Shown here piece after piece: positions 7,237-9,222 of a stretch of DNA of 9,222 bases. This stretch comes from CAYNYM01 sp049366815 (GTDB lineage Bacteria > Desulfobacterota > DSM-4660 > Desulfatiglandales > HGW-15), in NCBI GenBank assembly GCA_049366815.1, contig JBMNCO010000082.1, positions 1-9,222 on the forward strand, written 5' to 3'. The position numbers and the translations under genes were made by a program. Within the stretch, counting starts at the first letter, position 1, and each line of letters begins with the position of its first letter. A model generated the notes under the pieces. It saw only the letters and a list, made by a program, of their open reading frames with translations, ran no database searches and had not been told where the DNA came from.

Positions 7237-7239
7237 AAC

Positions 7240-9087
7240 GTGAACATCCTATCCCTCTATCATTATGCCGGACTCTTTCTGGGGAGCCTCCTGTTCTCCC
7301 TTTGCCTGACCCCCCTGGTCAGAAGGGCGGCGTTGGCGACCGGGCAAGTCGCAGTGCCCAAGGATTCCCGATGGCACAAAAAGGAAACGGCCTTGATGGG
7401 CGGCGTTGCGATCTTTGCGGCAACCCTGGGACCCTGGTTTCTGGTGGCCCGTTTTTCAGACTGGCACACCCTCGGTCTCCCCTTTCTCCCGCTGTTGCTT
7501 TGCGCCACAGGGATATTCGTCCTGGGTTTGGTTGACGACATCATCACCATGGACCCGCAACATAAGCTGGTCGGGCAGTTTGTCATATCGTCGATCCTGG
7601 TCTTTTTCGGGTTCAGGCTCGAATGGACTTCGTGGCTGACTTTGAATCTGTTGATCTCCATCGTGTGGATCGTGGGCATCACCAATGCCTTCAACCTTTT
7701 GGACAATATGGACGGCCTGTCGGCGGGGGTGGCCTTTATTGCGGGCGCCTTCCTTTTTCTTACCACCTCCCTCAATCCCGGACATTTTGATGGGGGGGGG
7801 TCCCTTCTCATGTGCGCCGCCCTCCTCGGCGCCCTGTTGGGTTTTTTGTTCTATAATTTCAACCCCGCTTCCATTTTTATGGGCGACGCGGGGAGCCTGT
7901 TCATCGGTTTTCTGCTGACCTGTCTGACCATGACGAGCGGTGCGGAAAGAGCCGTTGCGGGGCCCGTGAGGCATTTTCTTTCCGTCATTGCGATCCCTCT
8001 GCTGATCCTCTTCATCCCCATCCTGGACACGGGTTTTGTCAGTGTGATGCGGAAGCTCTTTCAACGCCCCATCTCACAGGGGGGCCGGGATCATTCCTCA
8101 CACAGGCTGGTGGCCATCGGCTTTTCCGAGAGGAAGGCCGTACTGGTGCTCTACGGGTTTTCAATCGTATCAGGCCTCATCGCACTGACCATCAATCGCC
8201 TGAGCATCGGTTCGAATCTCGTGTTGATCCTCTTTTATCTCCTCCTTGTGATCCTCTTCTGGGTCTATCTGGCCAAGGTCAAGGTCTATGAGGAGGGGTC
8301 GATACTGGAAAATGAAGGACTGCGGGGCCTTACGCCCCTCCTTGTCCAGATCACCTTCAAGCGGAGGCTGCTGGAGGTCCTCCTGGACTTCGTTTTGGTG
8401 ACCCTGGCCTATTACGTGGCCTATCTGCTCCGATTCGAGGGCCCGGTCTATTACATGATCGGCCCGGACTTCGGCTGTTTCCTGAAGTCCCTGCCGATTG
8501 TACTGGCCTGCCAGATCTTTTGTTTTTACGCCCTGGGGATTTACCGGGGCACCTGGGAGAGCGCCGGCCTCAGCGATGTCTTGGACTACATGAAGGCCGT
8601 TGTGGCGGGGACCGTCCTGACCATGCTCATCCTCCTTTTTCTCTATCGGTTTCAGGGATTTTCCAGGGCGGTTTTTGTGATTTACGGTGTCCTGCTCCTG
8701 ATCTTTGTCTTCCTTTCCCGATTTTCTTTCCGCATGGTGGATGAAAGAATAAAAAAGGGGGACCGAAGGGGGAAACCCACGCTGATCTACGGGGCAGGTG
8801 TCGGTGGGCAGATGGTTGTGAGGGAAGTCGAGAGCAACCGCAACCTTCAGTTGGCCCTGGTGGGATTCATCGATGACGATCCGGGGAAATACAGACGCAA
8901 AATCAAGGGATATCCGGTGCTCGGAGGAAGGGACGATCTGGAAAAAATCATATCTGAACACCATATCCAGGAGATCATCGTGTCCTTCAGTGAAAACGGG
9001 GCCCAGAGGAAGAGGGAAATCCGTGAGCAACTGCAAAAAAAGGGGGCTGAGGTCGGTGTCAAACACATGCGAATGGTCCTGGAATAG
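7240..9087 (+). CDS. WecA/MraY-type phosphoglycosyltransferase fused to a FlaA1/CapD-like N-terminal region without SDR domain
   Basis: A 615-residue protein with two parts. Residues about 1-345 form a complete polyprenyl-phosphate sugar-1-phosphate transferase (PNPT): PKDSRWHKKETALMGG (40-55), LGLVDDI (95-101, D99 and D100 of the acidic pair), NAFNLLDNMDGLSAG (149-163, the family signature), FMGDAGSLFIGF (213-224) and GGRDHSSHRLV (281-291), the histidine-rich loop, with about ten helices. Such enzymes move a HexNAc-1-phosphate from UDP-sugar to undecaprenyl phosphate. Residues about 374-495 contain four helices like those at the start of FlaA1/CapD/WbpM proteins (LLDFVLVTLAYYVAYLLRFE 381-400, ALGIYRGTWE 431-440). 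Residues about 512-608 form a Rossmann domain (LIYGAGVGGQ 515-524, VGFIDDDPGK 541-550, YPVLGG 558-563). The protein ends where the catalytic SDR or bacterial sugar transferase domain would normally begin. GTG start. The O-antigen or capsule initiation role is inferred. A G9 run lies inside. Confidence 0.9.
   Translation: MNILSLYHYAGLFLGSLLFSLCLTPLVRRAALATGQVAVPKDSRWHKKETALMGGVAIFAATLGPWFLVARFSDWHTLGLPFLPLLLCATGIFVLGLVDDIITMDPQHKLVGQFVISSILVFFGFRLEWTSWLTLNLLISIVWIVGITNAFNLLDNMDGLSAGVAFIAGAFLFLTTSLNPGHFDGGGSLLMCAALLGALLGFLFYNFNPASIFMGDAGSLFIGFLLTCLTMTSGAERAVAGPVRHFLSVIAIPLLILFIPILDTGFVSVMRKLFQRPISQGGRDHSSHRLVAIGFSERKAVLVLYGFSIVSGLIALTINRLSIGSNLVLILFYLLLVILFWVYLAKVKVYEEGSILENEGLRGLTPLLVQITFKRRLLEVLLDFVLVTLAYYVAYLLRFEGPVYYMIGPDFGCFLKSLPIVLACQIFCFYALGIYRGTWESAGLSDVLDYMKAVVAGTVLTMLILLFLYRFQGFSRAVFVIYGVLLLIFVFLSRFSFRMVDERIKKGDRRGKPTLIYGAGVGGQMVVREVESNRNLQLALVGFIDDDPGKYRRKIKGYPVLGGRDDLEKIISEHHIQEIIVSFSENGAQRKREIREQLQKKGAEVGVKHMRMVLE
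7792..7800 (+). repeat. Run of nine G inside the PNPT fusion gene
   Basis: Nine consecutive G encode three glycines (G185-G187) in a loop between PNPT helices, straight after HFD. Gain or loss of one G would shift the frame well before the GDAGS motif and the histidine loop, giving an inactive product; change by three would only vary loop length. Confidence 0.75.
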
Positions 9088-9169
9088 GAGGCCCTGCATC
9101 ATTGAGCCCGGGGTGCGTATCCCTGCGGCCGTTGGGAGAATACTTTCCGGCGCGGCCCTCGAGACCTGA
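9086..9169 (+). other. Short region after the last gene with a strong SD-like AGGAGG but no convincing ORF
   Basis: AGGAGG at 9086-9091 overlaps the stop of the PNPT fusion gene. No ATG follows at a normal distance. TTG 9102 opens a 25-codon ORF (stop 9177-9179), and GTG 9113 opens another of 18 codons (stop 9167-9169); neither resembles a known protein. The site may be chance, or may mark the remains of a lost gene. Confidence 0.25.
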
Positions 9170-9175
9170 TTTGCC

Positions 9176-9204
9176 TTGACCCCCGGATTCGTACCAGGTA
9201 ATTA
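9176..9204 (+). promoter_or_regulatory. Weak sigma70-like promoter candidate near the right edge
   Basis: TTGACC (9176-9181) is five of six matches to the -35 consensus and is followed after 17 bases by TAATTA (9199-9204), a poor -10 match keeping only the first TA. It lies in the AT-richer end of the window, after the last gene, pointing to whatever lies to the right. The operon may end here, but no terminator hairpin with a U run was found between 9088 and 9175. Confidence 0.25.
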
Positions 9205-9222
9205 CAGCCTGATCCCAAGACG

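Noticed and set aside
7179..7239. Possible terminator or promoter between lptG and the PNPT gene
   Set aside because: No stable hairpin followed by a T run and no paired -35/-10 elements were found; the A run belongs to the ribosome-site leader.
7456..8064. Minus-strand open frame of 202 codons
   Set aside because: Antisense shadow of the PNPT catalytic region, whose signature motifs are all on the + strand.
9031..9046. A7 followed by G5 near the end of the PNPT fusion gene as a frameshift site explaining the missing SDR domain
   Set aside because: The downstream 180 bases contain stops in all + frames and no SDR-like residues in any frame, so a simple one-base slip does not restore a longer protein within the window.
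8170..9102. Minus-strand open frame of 310 codons opposite the PNPT fusion gene
   Set aside because: Same explanation: low-complexity charged product (many Q, D, H, E) with no motif, opposite a strongly supported gene.
1..9222. CRISPR array, tRNA or rRNA, insertion sequence, attachment site
   Set aside because: No regularly spaced repeats, cloverleaf, rRNA-like stretch, terminal inverted repeats or transposase motifs were seen on either strand.

Overview
The window reads as part of a Gram-negative envelope-biosynthesis operon. It is GC-rich, and every credible gene lies on the + strand with small gaps or overlaps. Gene content (Kdo/heptose-region glycosyltransferases, both LptF and LptG, and a polyprenyl-phosphate sugar-1-phosphate transferase) requires an outer membrane with lipopolysaccharide (LPS). 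GC bias, divergence from enterobacterial proteins and the mixture of gene types suggest Desulfobacterota or a related 'deltaproteobacterial' lineage. This taxonomic guess comes from general resemblance, not from a search.

Layout, left to right: (1) the C-terminal end of a family 2 glycosyltransferase resembling WaaE/KdtX (1-333, 5' end outside the window); (2) a GT9 heptosyltransferase of the WaaQ/RfaQ type (352-1485); (3) a GT4 retaining glycosyltransferase (1517-2662); (4) a small P-loop NTPase/kinase-like protein of unknown role (2622-3188), starting inside the GT4 gene; (5) a possible 37-codon ORF linking genes by ATGA overlaps (3185-3298); (6) a multispanning GT39/GT-C glycosyltransferase (best start 3295, end 4893); (7) lptF (4890-6074, TTG start overlapping the previous stop); (8) lptG (6102-7178); (9) an unusual two-part membrane protein (7240-9087), a complete WecA/MraY-type phosphoglycosyltransferase joined to the membrane and Rossmann N-terminal region of FlaA1/CapD/WbpM-type proteins but ending before any SDR catalytic domain. 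The last 135 bases hold no convincing gene. They contain an AGGAGG sequence and a weak sigma70-like promoter candidate.

Together the genes describe a pathway. Soluble, cytoplasmic-side glycosyltransferases (GT2, GT9, GT4) build the inner core on lipid A-Kdo. The GT-C enzyme would add a sugar from a polyprenyl-linked donor on the periplasmic side. LptF and LptG form the inner-membrane part of the transporter that extracts finished LPS. The PNPT fusion would start an undecaprenyl-linked glycan such as O antigen. No tRNA, rRNA, CRISPR array, insertion sequence or intrinsic terminator was seen. The most interesting items are the PNPT-FlaA1-like fusion, the uncharacterised P-loop protein embedded among core glycosyltransferases, the coupled small ORF, and two long G tracts inside coding sequence.
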